In this document: piece after piece, positions 34,745 through 44,211 of the stretch
Layout: each line of letters starts with the position of its first letter
Numbering within the stretch: the first letter of the stretch is position 1
Assembly: GCA_021796535.1 (NCBI GenBank)
Contig: JAKABW010000009.1
Coordinates: 1-64,000 of the forward strand
Source: Actinomycetes bacterium
Lineage (GTDB): Bacteria; Actinomycetota; Acidimicrobiia; Acidimicrobiales; Bog-793
Direction of reading: 5' to 3'
Length of the DNA stretch: 64,000 nucleotides
Program-made: the position numbers and the translations under genes
The notes under the pieces: generated by a model
Seen by the model: the letters and a program-made list of their open reading frames with translations, nothing else
Told to the model about the DNA's origin: nothing
Database searches by the model: none

Positions 34745-36151
34745 CTACTTCCCGGTCGTCTGATTGAGTAGATACCAGCTTTTCAACCTGGCTCTTACCT
34801 CATCTTTGCCAAGAATTCCTTCGTCCAAACGTATCTCCAACAAATAAGACAGGGCTTTGCCCACCATGGGACCGGGGGTAAGATTCAACTCTGCCATCAC
34901 TTCCAAACCGTCCAATTCCGGTCTGATGGCATCCAATTCTTCCTTGGCTCTCAACTCTTTATAGCGTTCTTCAAACCCGTCGATACTGGCCATGAGCGCG
35001 TCCGCTTTGGCTTTGTTGCGGGTTGTACAGTCAGCTCTGGTCAGTGCATTGAGTTTTTCCAACAGGTCGCCGGCGTCGCGTGCATACCTGCGGATTGCCG
35101 ACTCCGTCCAACCCATTTTATAGGTATGAAATCTCAGATGCAGGGCTATCAGCTTATAGACCTGTTCGATCTGATCACCGGAATATCTAAGGGCTTCCAG
35201 ACGCTTCCTGGCCATTTTTGCCCCGACGATATCGTGATGATGGAAACTGACTCCGCTTTTCGAAATAGACCTGGTTTTCGGTTTGCCTATATCGTGAAGC
35301 AGTGCCGCCATCCGTAAAATTAAATCCGGAGGGGTTTTCGCCACAACGGCAACAGTGTGTTCCAACACGTCTTTGTGTCTGTGAATGGGATCCTGCTCCA
35401 AAGACAAAGCCGGCAATTCGGGCAGGAAAACTTCCGCCAATTTGTTGTTCAACAAAAACCAAAGCCCGGATTGCGGCTCCGGCAACATGAGAAGCAGGTT
35501 GAATTCGTCCCTTATCCTTTCGGCGGAAACTATCTTGAGCCTTTCGCTCATGCTTTGTACCGCCTCGAGAAGATCGGGAACCGGAGTCAGGTTATAACCG
35601 CAGGAAAATCTGGCGGCGCGTAACATCCGCAGCGGGTCGTCGGAAAAAGATTCTCTGGGCTCAATGGGAGTTTTCAGTATCTTGTTCTGCAATAAGTCTT
35701 CCAGCCCGCCGAAAGGATCTATAAGTTTTATTTCCGGCAATTTGATGGCCATGGCATTGACCGTAAAGTCGCGCCTGGCCAAATCCTTTTCTATGTCCTT
35801 GCCGAATACCACCTCGGGATGACGGGAAAGCGAAGAGTAGGCATCGCTGCGGTGAGTGGTTATCTCGAACTTCTGACCGTTGTAAAGAGCGCCTATGGTA
35901 CCAAACTGTTTGCCCTGTGCCCAAGTGGCATCGGCAAACCTGCTCAAAATCTTCTCTGTCTCATCCGGTTTGGCATCGGTGGTCAGGTCGATATCTATTA
36001 TTGAAGAACCCTCTTTATAGGGACGGGGAACAAAGCCGTCCCTGACGGAACCGCCCACGATATAGATGTCGTAGCCGGCTGTGCTGAATTGTTCAGCCAA
36101 GAACAGTGTTTTATTGATAACCGATTCAAAATTTTTAGGGATCACATTCAC
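34745..36151 (-). CDS. pcnA: CCA tRNA nucleotidyltransferase / polynucleotide adenylyltransferase with HD domain
   Basis: The 468-residue enzyme repairs or adds the tRNA 3' CCA. The nucleotidyltransferase head shows GGSVRDGF, DIDLTTDAKPDE (metal-binding DxD), FGTIGALYNGQKFEITTHR, RRDFTVNAMAI and RMLRAARFSCGY. An HD domain follows (HTVAVV, LLHDIGKPKT, HHHDIVGAKM). The tRNA-Ile in this window lacks an encoded CCA, which fits a need for this enzyme. GTG start. Position facing murJ matches Rv3907c (pcnA). Confidence 0.93.
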   Translation of the reverse strand: MNVIPKNFESVINKTLFLAEQFSTAGYDIYIVGGSVRDGFVPRPYKEGSSIIDIDLTTDAKPDETEKILSRFADATWAQGKQFGTIGALYNGQKFEITTHRSDAYSSLSRHPEVVFGKDIEKDLARRDFTVNAMAIKLPEIKLIDPFGGLEDLLQNKILKTPIEPRESFSDDPLRMLRAARFSCGYNLTPVPDLLEAVQSMSERLKIVSAERIRDEFNLLLMLPEPQSGLWFLLNNKLAEVFLPELPALSLEQDPIHRHKDVLEHTVAVVAKTPPDLILRMAALLHDIGKPKTRSISKSGVSFHHHDIVGAKMARKRLEALRYSGDQIEQVYKLIALHLRFHTYKMGWTESAIRRYARDAGDLLEKLNALTRADCTTRNKAKADALMASIDGFEERYKELRAKEELDAIRPELDGLEVMAELNLTPGPMVGKALSYLLEIRLDEGILGKDEVRARLKSWYLLNQTTGK

Positions 36152-36334
36152 AAAAGTACCTAAACATTAAAATAATGCCGGCAGTTGCCGCAACGCCGCC
36201 AATTCACTCTATAACCTGAGAATCCGATCATATCGAAGTTTGGGGCTGCGGTTCCGCCTGTTTTGCAAGAGAGAACAATTTAGCGGCCCGTGCCGGCGGG
36301 CAGACGGCAAAGAGGGTATTTACAAATTGGCAAT

Positions 36335-38569
36335 ATGGGCAAAGCGCTCTCATTTTTGAGATATTGTTTTTTAGTGTCTCGTTTACCGCCTAAAGACTTT
36401 GCTTTTACAAAAAGGTCCTCTCCGGTTTTTACCCGCATCAAATGCCGCTTCTGCGGTGGGACAAGTATAAAAACGCTGCTTCTGTCCTTTTCGATACTTA
36501 CTATCTCGATCCTCGCCGTGTTCCCCGACTCAGTCGGTGCCGCAACGTTGCCGCCGCAAAACCGTTCCGGGGTTCTCGGCACAACTTTGATCTTGTCAAA
36601 CCAAACAGAATGGATCAAGCGGAGCGGACAGGCTTTTACAATAAGTCTTTCGATATCTTCGTCTTTGCCGGAAAAGAGTCTGGGTCTCCAGTTTTTATTC
36701 TATTCCAAACTGACATCCCGTTACACATACAACGCCTCCGCTGACAACCAAGAGGAGAGCCAAAACATAATTGACACGTCGCAGGTCATACCGATTACCC
36801 GGCTCAGAACTAAGACGCTTGCAAAAAACCGGTTTCGGACAAACATAAGCTTTCCCATATCGCTTTTGAACAGCAGACCGGGTCATAAAATAACCCCCAC
36901 TTTATACCTGTCCTGCAACCAAAGTGCCTGTGACGGAGTGTATCCCTTACAGGTTAATTTAATCGACATCCCGACAGACAAACAATTGAGTGTCTTTACA
37001 ACTCATATCATTTACACTGTATTTGAAAACGGAAATTTACCCTTGGAAGTGGGTTTGATAATCCCCATAGGCGAGAACAATTATATTAAGCCGGGCGGAA
37101 CAATCGATGTCCCGCAACCGTCAATATCGTCACTTAAGTCGCTCCTCTCGCTTCTGACGGCGTACAAAAAAGTCCCCATTACTCTCAACATAAGCCCCCA
37201 GTTGGTATATGCCCTGGAGACCGATACGCAAAAAAGTGCAAAAAATATCATTTCTGAAATCCGTCACTTAATCGGTATCAAATTCAAACTAAAAGACCTG
37301 CAGGTCTTGGGACAGGCTTTTTCCAATGTAAGTGCAACGCAATTGGTTAATGCCGGATTGGGTTCCCAGTTGGGAACTCAATTCCAATACGGAATATCCA
37401 CATATGCAAATTATTTAAAAATCAAAACCAGAGCAAGTCCTTATCTGTCCCCCACGGACTTATCGGCAAAAGCTTTTTCTTTATTGACAGACAACCATGT
37501 AAATCGGATGATTTTACCGGAAAACAATATTTTATTGCACTACATTACTACAATTACTGCCCCTTTGCGCATACCTCTCAATAGCGCTGCCCCTTCAAAT
37601 AAAAGCTCCGCAAAAACTCCCGAAGTGCTGCTGACGGACCAAGGACTCGCCGGCATGTTTATGGACAACAACAGTGATCCCAGGCTGGAAGCGAGCACAA
37701 TCTTGGGTGAACTTGCACAGATATACTTTGACGCGCCGGACGCTCTCAACAACAGATGCATTATCGTCAACCCGTCTTCTTGGGGCGGGAAGTACCTTAT
37801 GAAACCCCTCTTGGCCGGATTGTTTTCTTCCAACATTTTGCGGTCAAAAACGATCAATCAAATTTTCGCAACGGTACGGACGGGAACAAACGGCTCTCCC
37901 GCACAAGCCAAACTGAGCGGCTACTCCGGCAACCGCTCAGGCAACAAAAAATCACGCGGCAGCGAACGCTCCGGCCTCGACAAAAGCGCTCAATACCTTC
38001 GGGATCTGGAATCGATTTTGGGTACAAAAACGGCTTTGGCTCAGTCGCAGAACTTGCTGGCGACTGCTGCCGTTTTGGAAGGAGAAACGAACGGCCTGTC
38101 TCCGGCGAAGAGGAGCGCCTACTTTCTGACCCCTTATCAAGTAATTAAAAAAATTGAACCGAAGCTGTCGCTGACCGGAAATAAATCGATAACCCTTACC
38201 TCCTCAACCGGAAAAGTCCCCATAACGATCGGCTCTGATTATCAAATTCCCATTAACGTAATTCTTGACGTAAGTTCCAGCGAAGTGATAGTCCAAACCA
38301 AACCGAAATTTCTCTCGCTCCGGCATCTGCAACCTGTTTACTTTCAAGTGACGACGAGAACATCCGGCAGATTCATACTAAAAGTACAAGTCTTTTCTCC
38401 AAAAGGCCATTTGTTGTTGTTGACTGAGGACTATGTGGTGTCCTCAACCGCCATTTCGCTGCAGGCAATACTGTTGACGGCGCTTGCTCTGCTCATATTG
38501 ATTGTTTGGTGGGTAAAGTCTTTCATCAAATCGAGAAGCAATAAACTTCGCGCCGGCGGCAATCGATAG
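36335..38569 (+). CDS. DUF6049-like secreted, membrane-anchored protein (Rv3909 position)
   Basis: The product is 744 residues from this ATG: a basic N-terminal stretch, a signal/anchor helix (TLLLSFSILTISILAV), a large extracytoplasmic part of alternating beta and alpha, and a C-terminal transmembrane helix (AILLTALALLILIVWWV) with a short basic tail. Size, topology and place just upstream of murJ match mycobacterial Rv3909/DUF6049, of unknown function but linked by neighbourhood to wall precursor export. The start is uncertain: a GTG at 36374 with TATTGT six bases upstream is a good leaderless alternative, and the frame opens at 36290. Confidence 0.75.
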   Translation: MGKALSFLRYCFLVSRLPPKDFAFTKRSSPVFTRIKCRFCGGTSIKTLLLSFSILTISILAVFPDSVGAATLPPQNRSGVLGTTLILSNQTEWIKRSGQAFTISLSISSSLPEKSLGLQFLFYSKLTSRYTYNASADNQEESQNIIDTSQVIPITRLRTKTLAKNRFRTNISFPISLLNSRPGHKITPTLYLSCNQSACDGVYPLQVNLIDIPTDKQLSVFTTHIIYTVFENGNLPLEVGLIIPIGENNYIKPGGTIDVPQPSISSLKSLLSLLTAYKKVPITLNISPQLVYALETDTQKSAKNIISEIRHLIGIKFKLKDLQVLGQAFSNVSATQLVNAGLGSQLGTQFQYGISTYANYLKIKTRASPYLSPTDLSAKAFSLLTDNHVNRMILPENNILLHYITTITAPLRIPLNSAAPSNKSSAKTPEVLLTDQGLAGMFMDNNSDPRLEASTILGELAQIYFDAPDALNNRCIIVNPSSWGGKYLMKPLLAGLFSSNILRSKTINQIFATVRTGTNGSPAQAKLSGYSGNRSGNKKSRGSERSGLDKSAQYLRDLESILGTKTALAQSQNLLATAAVLEGETNGLSPAKRSAYFLTPYQVIKKIEPKLSLTGNKSITLTSSTGKVPITIGSDYQIPINVILDVSSSEVIVQTKPKFLSLRHLQPVYFQVTTRTSGRFILKVQVFSPKGHLLLLTEDYVVSSTAISLQAILLTALALLILIVWWVKSFIKSRSNKLRAGGNR

Positions 38570-38570
38570 C

Positions 38571-40214
38571 ATGACGGATACAACCAAACCGCCCAATAAA
38601 AACTCCCGCAGCAACACCGTAAGCATCATATCCGGGGAAAAGCGCAAATCCCAGCTGAACAGGGCTTCATTAAAGACTGCCGGCGGTACCATGTTGTCAC
38701 GCTTGACGGGGCTGCTCAGATTAATTATTTTGGCATACGCCATCGGCGGCTCCAGGTTGGCGGACGCCTTTAACCTTGCCAACAATACCCCCAATATGGT
38801 GCACGATCTCATTTTGGGTGGCATAATGGCCGCCACATTTGTGCCCGTCATTGTGGAACGAATGTCAAAATCTTCCGAAGAAGAGATAAGGGCGTCGATA
38901 TCGGCCATCATTTCTCTGTCGATAATGATACTGATCGTTTCGACGGCAATTTTTGAGCTGCTGGCGCCGGGAATCGTCAGTTTGTATACATTCGGAACGC
39001 ATATCAGCCCCCAAGAAAGATCGGTGGCCACGGAGCTGTTGAGATTTTTTGCCCCGCAGGTACTCTGCTACGGTTTTTTTGGCCTCATTGCGTCTTTATT
39101 GGCCACAAGAGACAAATTCGAAATAGTGGGCGTCGCTCCGGTGACCAACAATATCGTGGGGATTATAGTCTTGCTCGTTTTTTCTTTTATGACAAGCAAG
39201 ACAAACGTAAAGCATCTCAACCTCTCCTCCCCGGAACTTATTTTGTTGGGCGTCGGCACGACGCTGGCGGTCGCCTCACAGGTATTTGTCATATTGCCCG
39301 CGCTCAGAAGAGAAAAATTCAGATTTAGATTTTCCTTCAATTTCCGCGACCCGGCTATACGGATGATTGCTTCCCTCTCTTCTTGGACACTGGGATTTGT
39401 GTTGGCAAACCAAGCGGCTGTGTTTTTCATAATGGCTCTGGAAGTGAGATCGGGCGTCGGAGGGGTCAGCGCGTATACTTATGCTTTTACTTTTTTTCAA
39501 CTCCCTTTCGGCGTCATAGCCGTATCCATAACAAACGTGGTGACCCCGGATTTTGCCAGATTGTATTCCTTGAACAAGCCGAGACAATTTGCCAACAGGT
39601 TTTCATACGGCGTGCGTCAGGTAATGGCTTTGGTAATTCCGGCGGCAGCCGCTTACTTGATCTTGGCCAAGCCGATGATAGCCGCCCTGATAGGCCACGG
39701 CCGCGAATCCACAACGGCCGTCGATTTGACCGCGGCCACTTTGGTGATGTTTGCTTTGGGCCTGCCCAGCTTTTGTGTATTCTTTTTGGCCATCAGGGCT
39801 TTCCAAGCCATGCACGATACCAAAACGGCTTTTGTTTTATATGTTATTGAAAACGGGGTAAATATCATTACCGCAATTTTTTTGTACCGTCACTTCGGCG
39901 TCAAAGGTTTGGCGCTTTCTTATTCCATAGCCTATACCGTCGGCGTTTTGGTGGCACTGTTGTTGATCAGAGAAAGGCTCGGCAGCATCAGCGGAAAAAA
40001 AATTCTTTTACGCTCTTTAGAAGCCCTCGGCTACTCCGTTGTAATGGTATTTGCCGTAGCCTTCATAGGAGCGCTTTTCCCGCATGAAAGGGGTGTTTAT
40101 GAACTGCTCATTTTGATTATGCAGATTGCCGTCGGATTGCTAATATATTTAGGAATCGCAAATATTGCGCGCAGCATTATGGTGTGGAAAGCTAAAACAT
40201 CTCCGCACGTATAA
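38571..40214 (+). CDS. murJ: lipid II flippase MurJ (MviN family)
   Basis: The 547-residue MOP-superfamily transporter flips the peptidoglycan precursor lipid II across the membrane. About 14 helices are visible; family motifs include LSRLTGLLRLIILAYAIGGS, ADAFNLANNTPNMVHDLILGG and the Arg/Asp-rich first helices that line the cavity. Unlike M. tuberculosis MviN it ends after the membrane domain, with no C-terminal pseudokinase and FHA-binding segment. It starts 1 nt after the DUF6049 stop, so they are one operon. Confidence 0.93.
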   Translation: MTDTTKPPNKNSRSNTVSIISGEKRKSQLNRASLKTAGGTMLSRLTGLLRLIILAYAIGGSRLADAFNLANNTPNMVHDLILGGIMAATFVPVIVERMSKSSEEEIRASISAIISLSIMILIVSTAIFELLAPGIVSLYTFGTHISPQERSVATELLRFFAPQVLCYGFFGLIASLLATRDKFEIVGVAPVTNNIVGIIVLLVFSFMTSKTNVKHLNLSSPELILLGVGTTLAVASQVFVILPALRREKFRFRFSFNFRDPAIRMIASLSSWTLGFVLANQAAVFFIMALEVRSGVGGVSAYTYAFTFFQLPFGVIAVSITNVVTPDFARLYSLNKPRQFANRFSYGVRQVMALVIPAAAAYLILAKPMIAALIGHGRESTTAVDLTAATLVMFALGLPSFCVFFLAIRAFQAMHDTKTAFVLYVIENGVNIITAIFLYRHFGVKGLALSYSIAYTVGVLVALLLIRERLGSISGKKILLRSLEALGYSVVMVFAVAFIGALFPHERGVYELLILIMQIAVGLLIYLGIANIARSIMVWKAKTSPHV

Positions 40215-40255
40215 TAAAATTACACATTCAAAGTATATACAATACGAGGTTTAAA

Positions 40256-41083
40256 ATGATTAAAATCATCACCGATACCGCCGCAGACATACCCGCCGAT
40301 ATTTTAAATGAAAAAAATATAACCGCCGTTCCTTTGGGTGTGCGTTTCACCCAGAACGGCACCGATCTGGATGTTGAATCCGTACAGGATTTCTGGAAAA
40401 CCCTGTCCTCCTCTTCTTTTCTGCCAAAAACCTCGGCTCCGTCTCCGGGCAGCTTTGCGGAATCATTTCTTGCGGCACAATCCGAAGGATACGAAGGTGT
40501 CGTATGTATTACTCTAGCCTCTGAGTTTTCCGGAACATACGATGCCGCCTTGGCCGGAGCAAAAGAGGTCAACGGTTTTCCGATTGAGGTCATAGACTCA
40601 AAATCAGTTACTCTTGGGGAAGGATTGCTTGTACTTTTTGCAGTTGAGTTGGCAGAAAATAATCTTCCGTTTAAAGAAATTGTCAGCAGTGTCTATACCA
40701 AGCGCGACAAAATTAAAGTTATTGCACTGCTTGATACATTAGAATACTTAAAAATGGGCGGCCGGATAGGCCCACTCTCCTCCATGATAGGCACCCTCCT
40801 TTCCGTGAAACCAATTCTCGGTATAACCTTCGGAAAACTTATACCGCTCGGAAAACAAAGGACCAGGTCAAAAGGACTTGATTTTTTAATCAACTCGCTG
40901 AATACTACTGCCGAGCTGGAAAAGGTTGCCGTAGTACACTCGATGGCCCCGGATATAGACAATATTGCCGAATCCGTAAAAAATATTGTAAAAACAGACG
41001 ACGTGCTTGTCTCTTATATAGGCCCTATCATAGGAACCTATTCCGGCCCGGGTACAATCGGGTTTTGTATCATGGAAAAATAA
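40256..41083 (+). CDS. DegV family fatty-acid-binding protein
   Basis: The 275-residue two-domain DegV fold has ITDTAADIP at the start, TSAPSPGSFAE (ligand-carboxylate contact), ITLASEFSGTYDAA, DSKSVTLGEGLLV and LEYLKMGGRIG. DegV (FakB-type) proteins bind a fatty acid and present it to FakA kinase for phosphorylation; no fakA is in view. The ATG follows GAGG. Located between murJ and trxB, where M. tuberculosis carries sigM and an anti-sigma gene. Confidence 0.9.
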   Translation: MIKIITDTAADIPADILNEKNITAVPLGVRFTQNGTDLDVESVQDFWKTLSSSSFLPKTSAPSPGSFAESFLAAQSEGYEGVVCITLASEFSGTYDAALAGAKEVNGFPIEVIDSKSVTLGEGLLVLFAVELAENNLPFKEIVSSVYTKRDKIKVIALLDTLEYLKMGGRIGPLSSMIGTLLSVKPILGITFGKLIPLGKQRTRSKGLDFLINSLNTTAELEKVAVVHSMAPDIDNIAESVKNIVKTDDVLVSYIGPIIGTYSGPGTIGFCIMEK

Positions 41084-41133
41084 CGGCCGTTTTTATGGTG
41101 CCTTATATTTTCCTGTCTCTTTCTTATCGGTAG

Positions 41134-41139
41134 TAAGAT
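41134..41139 (+). promoter_or_regulatory. -10 box TAAGAT, leaderless start
   Basis: TAAGAT with six bases before the ATG at 41146, heading the 41146-trxB-trxA unit. Confidence 0.55.
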
Positions 41140-41145
41140 ATTATT

Positions 41146-41478
41146 ATGCAAACACCTTCCGACCAAACAACTGAAGCCGATAAAGCAGACCTGGCTGCCA
41201 AGGTAACCGGTTACCTCGAAACGGCGGTAACTTTAATCAGGGATAAATCGACAAAACCGCTTGCCGATGTCATAAATACCATTTTGATTGCGGTTATGTT
41301 GGTGCTCGGAATTTCTTTTTTGGCGGTTATCTTTACAATAGGTATAGTTCGGTTATTCGATGATTTGGTCTTTTCCGGCCATGTGTGGGCCACTTATCTT
41401 TTACTGGGCGGAATATCTTTCGTCGCCGGATTGTTCTTGATAAGGAAGCTGGGAAAAGAAAGGTCGCATATTGTCTGA
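41146..41478 (+). CDS. small membrane protein, holin-superfamily/phage-holin-like topology
   Basis: The 110-residue product has a soluble N-terminal helix (LAAKVTGYLETAVTLI), two transmembrane helices (about residues 44-67 and 84-100) and a basic C terminus. The layout resembles the actinobacterial holin-X-type membrane proteins, without known function. It overlaps the trxB start by 8 nt and is probably co-translated with it. Confidence 0.68.
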   Translation: MQTPSDQTTEADKADLAAKVTGYLETAVTLIRDKSTKPLADVINTILIAVMLVLGISFLAVIFTIGIVRLFDDLVFSGHVWATYLLLGGISFVAGLFLIRKLGKERSHIV

Positions 41479-42427
41479 AACTCATATTCATGACGTCGTG
41501 ATACTTGGTTCCGGTCCGGCGGGACTGACAGCCGCGATATATACAGCCAGAGGCAATCTAAAACCTTTGCTGTTGGAAGGTGAGCCCTCCTCAACGGGAG
41601 ACCAGCCCGGCGGGCAGTTGATGCTGACAACGGAAGTGGAAAACTTCCCGGGATTCCCGCAGGGAATTTTGGGACCGGAGCTTATGTCAAACCTGAAGGA
41701 ACAGGCACTCAGGTTCGGTACAAATATAACCACGGCAAAAGTCGTAAAGGTCGATTTCTCCGATTCGCCTTTTTCCATATGGACATCGGTATCCGACAAC
41801 CCTCTTAGAGCCCGCTCGGTTATCATCTCGACGGGTGCACAGGCTCTTATGCTAAATGTCGCGGGAGAAGACAGGTTGCTGGGTCATGGGGTGTCCGCCT
41901 GTGCCACGTGTGACGGTTTTTTCTTTAGGGATCAAAAAGTTCTTGTGGTGGGCGGCGGTGACTCAGCTCTTGAAGAGGCCGGATTTTTGTCGAAATTTGC
42001 CTCTTCTGTTACCGTTATACACCGCAGAAAAGAGTTGCGGGCTTCGAAAATTATGCAGGAAAGAGCGATGAAAAATCCAAAGATTTCTTTCCTATATAAC
42101 GCCGTTGTGAAAGAACTTGTCGGAAAAGATAAGCTGGAGTTTGTGAGAATCCAAGACATCGAAACGGGTCTGACGGAAGACGTAGAAGCACAGGGTCTGT
42201 TCGTTGCAATAGGACACGCTCCGAATACGGAGCTTTTCAAAAACCAACTCGAACTGGATGACAAGGGATACATCTTGACACGGAACGGCACACAGACTTC
42301 GATTCCCGGGGTATTTGCGGCCGGAGACGTCCAAGACTCCAAATACCGGCAGGCAATAACGGCGGCCGGTTCAGGTTGTATGGCAGCGTTGGATGTGGAA
42401 AAATACTTGGAATCATCGGAAAAGTAA
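41471..42427 (+). CDS. trxB: thioredoxin reductase
   Basis: The 318-residue FAD/NADPH enzyme reduces thioredoxin. Two nucleotide-binding motifs are visible (VILGSGPAGLTAAIYTARG for FAD, VLVVGGGDSALEEAGFL for NADPH), the redox-active CATC in SACATCDGFF, and the C-terminal FAD-binding IPGVFAAGDVQDSKYRQA. TTG start with AAAGG seven bases upstream. Followed by trxA, its substrate, 34 nt downstream. Confidence 0.97.
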   Translation: MSETHIHDVVILGSGPAGLTAAIYTARGNLKPLLLEGEPSSTGDQPGGQLMLTTEVENFPGFPQGILGPELMSNLKEQALRFGTNITTAKVVKVDFSDSPFSIWTSVSDNPLRARSVIISTGAQALMLNVAGEDRLLGHGVSACATCDGFFFRDQKVLVVGGGDSALEEAGFLSKFASSVTVIHRRKELRASKIMQERAMKNPKISFLYNAVVKELVGKDKLEFVRIQDIETGLTEDVEAQGLFVAIGHAPNTELFKNQLELDDKGYILTRNGTQTSIPGVFAAGDVQDSKYRQAITAAGSGCMAALDVEKYLESSEK

Positions 42428-42461
42428 TTTATTCTATTAAAATACGAAAAGGAGACTTTAA

Positions 42462-42788
42462 ATGTCCGGGAGCACGGTAACCGTTAGCGACTCTAATTTT
42501 AATGAGGCTGTAATAGCTTCTGATACGCCTATTTTGGTTGATTTTTGGGCAGAATGGTGCGGCCCATGCAAAATGATTTCCCCTATCTTAGACGAAATAG
42601 CCGCCGAACATGACGGCAAGGTTGTTATAGGAAAACTCAATGTAGATGACAACATCGAAACCGCTCGGCGTTTTGAGGTAATGAGCATACCTACCTTGAT
42701 CTTATTCAAAGACGGCGAGCCCAAAGTAAGAATCGTCGGGGCACAGCCAAAGTCAAGTCTGTTAAATAAAATAGACCCATTCATCTGA
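42462..42788 (+). CDS. trxA: thioredoxin
   Basis: The 108-residue protein has the active site WAEWCGPCKMISP, the cis-Pro loop SIPTLILF and the usual length. AAAAGGAGA precedes the ATG. It is reduced by the adjacent TrxB and would supply electrons to MsrA and MsrB encoded 24 kb away. Confidence 0.97.
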   Translation: MSGSTVTVSDSNFNEAVIASDTPILVDFWAEWCGPCKMISPILDEIAAEHDGKVVIGKLNVDDNIETARRFEVMSIPTLILFKDGEPKVRIVGAQPKSSLLNKIDPFI

Positions 42789-42902
42789 TAACAGACCGGT
42801 TTTGACCGCTATACAGATAAATTGCACGCGTGTAATAAAGATATCTTTATTAATTTATTGAGATTGTTACGATAAACACCGACATCACTTCTGTTATCGT
42901 CC

Positions 42903-42908
42903 TATCAT
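42903..42908 (+). promoter_or_regulatory. -10 box TATCAT, leaderless start of cwlM-like gene
   Basis: TATCAT with seven bases before the ATG at 42916; there is no Shine-Dalgarno. Confidence 0.5.
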
Positions 42909-42915
42909 TGAATAA

Positions 42916-43956
42916 ATGGTTCCAAACGAGTTGAAGCTGGAAAACTCAGATACCCAAAATACAGAAATTGTGGGCGACTCTCTTCTACCATTAAAACTTG
43001 GTGACCAAAATCTGGCGGTTGCCGATCTCCAAAGACGTCTCAACGCCATAGATATAGAAGTTGAGGATATTCACGGTTCATTCGGTTTGTCAACCCAAAA
43101 GGCAATAACGGAATTCCAAGCCGTAAGAGGCTTGATCGCAACCGGAGAATGCAACCGGCAAACTTGGGATGCATTGGTTGAATCCGGCTGGAAACTCGGC
43201 GATCGCATGCTATACCGCCGTACCCCGATGATAAAAGGGGATGATGTTGCCCAGTTGCAGCAAAGTTTGAGTGCTTACGGCTTTGATCCGGGCAGAATAG
43301 ACGGTATTTTTGGCGACGAAACGGATTTGGCACTGCGTGATTTCCAACGCAATTGCGGTCTTTTGGTGGACGGTATTTGCGGACAAAGAACCATTCATGA
43401 ACTGAACAGGTTACGGCCCGCCAACGGCGGCACTGCCTTGGTATCGCCTTTGCGTGAACGTTGGAAGCTGATTTCAAATCGCGAATCGGGTTTGATCGCG
43501 AAAAAAATAGTGGTGTGTGAACCGGGCGGCTTTGCCAAAGCCACCACGGCTCTCAAACGGTCTTTTGGCAACAGCGGAGCCAACGTCTTTGTTCTTCCCA
43601 ATATCAACCCCTCTGCCACAGCGGCGGAAGCCAATCAACTGGGTGCTGACCTTGTTATTTCACTGAACTTACAGCCGACGACAAGAGACTGCTCCATCCA
43701 TTTCTACAAAGGCTACCGCTATGAATCGGAAACCAGCAAGCAGCTCTCCGAACTGATCAGGCTGGAACTGGCCGCTTCTTTTGACTTTGAAAAAGTTATA
43801 ACAACGGGAATGGCTACGCCTATCTTAAGGGAAACAAGAATGCCTGCGGTTGAGCTGTATATCGGAGACATTAAAGAAGTCATAAGAAAAATTACTTCTC
43901 TGGCCTCTTCAATTGTCAAAGCCTCAACACAATGGATAGAGCACGACTGGGAATAG
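42916..43956 (+). CDS. cwlM: CwlM-like protein: two peptidoglycan-binding domains plus inactive amidase fold
   Basis: The 346-residue product has two PG_binding_1 repeats (about residues 28-80, DLQRRLNAIDIEVEDIHGSF; and 105-160, LQQSLSAYGFDPGRIDGIFG) and an Amidase_3-type fold (about 185-340). The zinc ligands are missing: the first, normally DPGHGG, reads CEPGGFA, and the SxHxN-type motif reads SLNLQP. Loss of metal sites fits mycobacterial CwlM (Rv3915, same locus), a cytoplasmic regulator that, when phosphorylated, activates MurA, rather than a hydrolase. No signal peptide is seen, also as in CwlM. Confidence 0.85.
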   Translation: MVPNELKLENSDTQNTEIVGDSLLPLKLGDQNLAVADLQRRLNAIDIEVEDIHGSFGLSTQKAITEFQAVRGLIATGECNRQTWDALVESGWKLGDRMLYRRTPMIKGDDVAQLQQSLSAYGFDPGRIDGIFGDETDLALRDFQRNCGLLVDGICGQRTIHELNRLRPANGGTALVSPLRERWKLISNRESGLIAKKIVVCEPGGFAKATTALKRSFGNSGANVFVLPNINPSATAAEANQLGADLVISLNLQPTTRDCSIHFYKGYRYESETSKQLSELIRLELAASFDFEKVITTGMATPILRETRMPAVELYIGDIKEVIRKITSLASSIVKASTQWIEHDWE

Positions 43957-44048
43957 ATCCCGGTTAGGCGCTTATTTATACCAAAGTACGGCTTTATCTG
44001 GTGTTTAGCTTTACCTCTGACACTAAACCTCTTCTTCAAGTCTTGAGA

Positions 44049-44080
44049 AATCCACAAGCTAATCCACAAGTTGTGGATAA
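44049..44080. promoter_or_regulatory. DnaA-box cluster between cwlM and parB
   Basis: Three boxes in 32 bp: AAATCCACA, TAATCCACA and TGTGGATAA (reverse complement TTATCCACA, a perfect consensus). The last two form a palindrome around a single G. The 255-bp gap otherwise holds only AT-rich sequence. Confidence 0.65.
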
Positions 44081-44211
44081 CCGTAAAGTTATAGTTTATA
44101 TATACTGAGTTAACCCAAAATAGACGTACTGAATACGCAGTGAAATACTAAGGAAAATCTTTAGAGGTTTCCGACAATTATAAACGTCAAGTTGACGGTC
44201 ATACATTTGAC

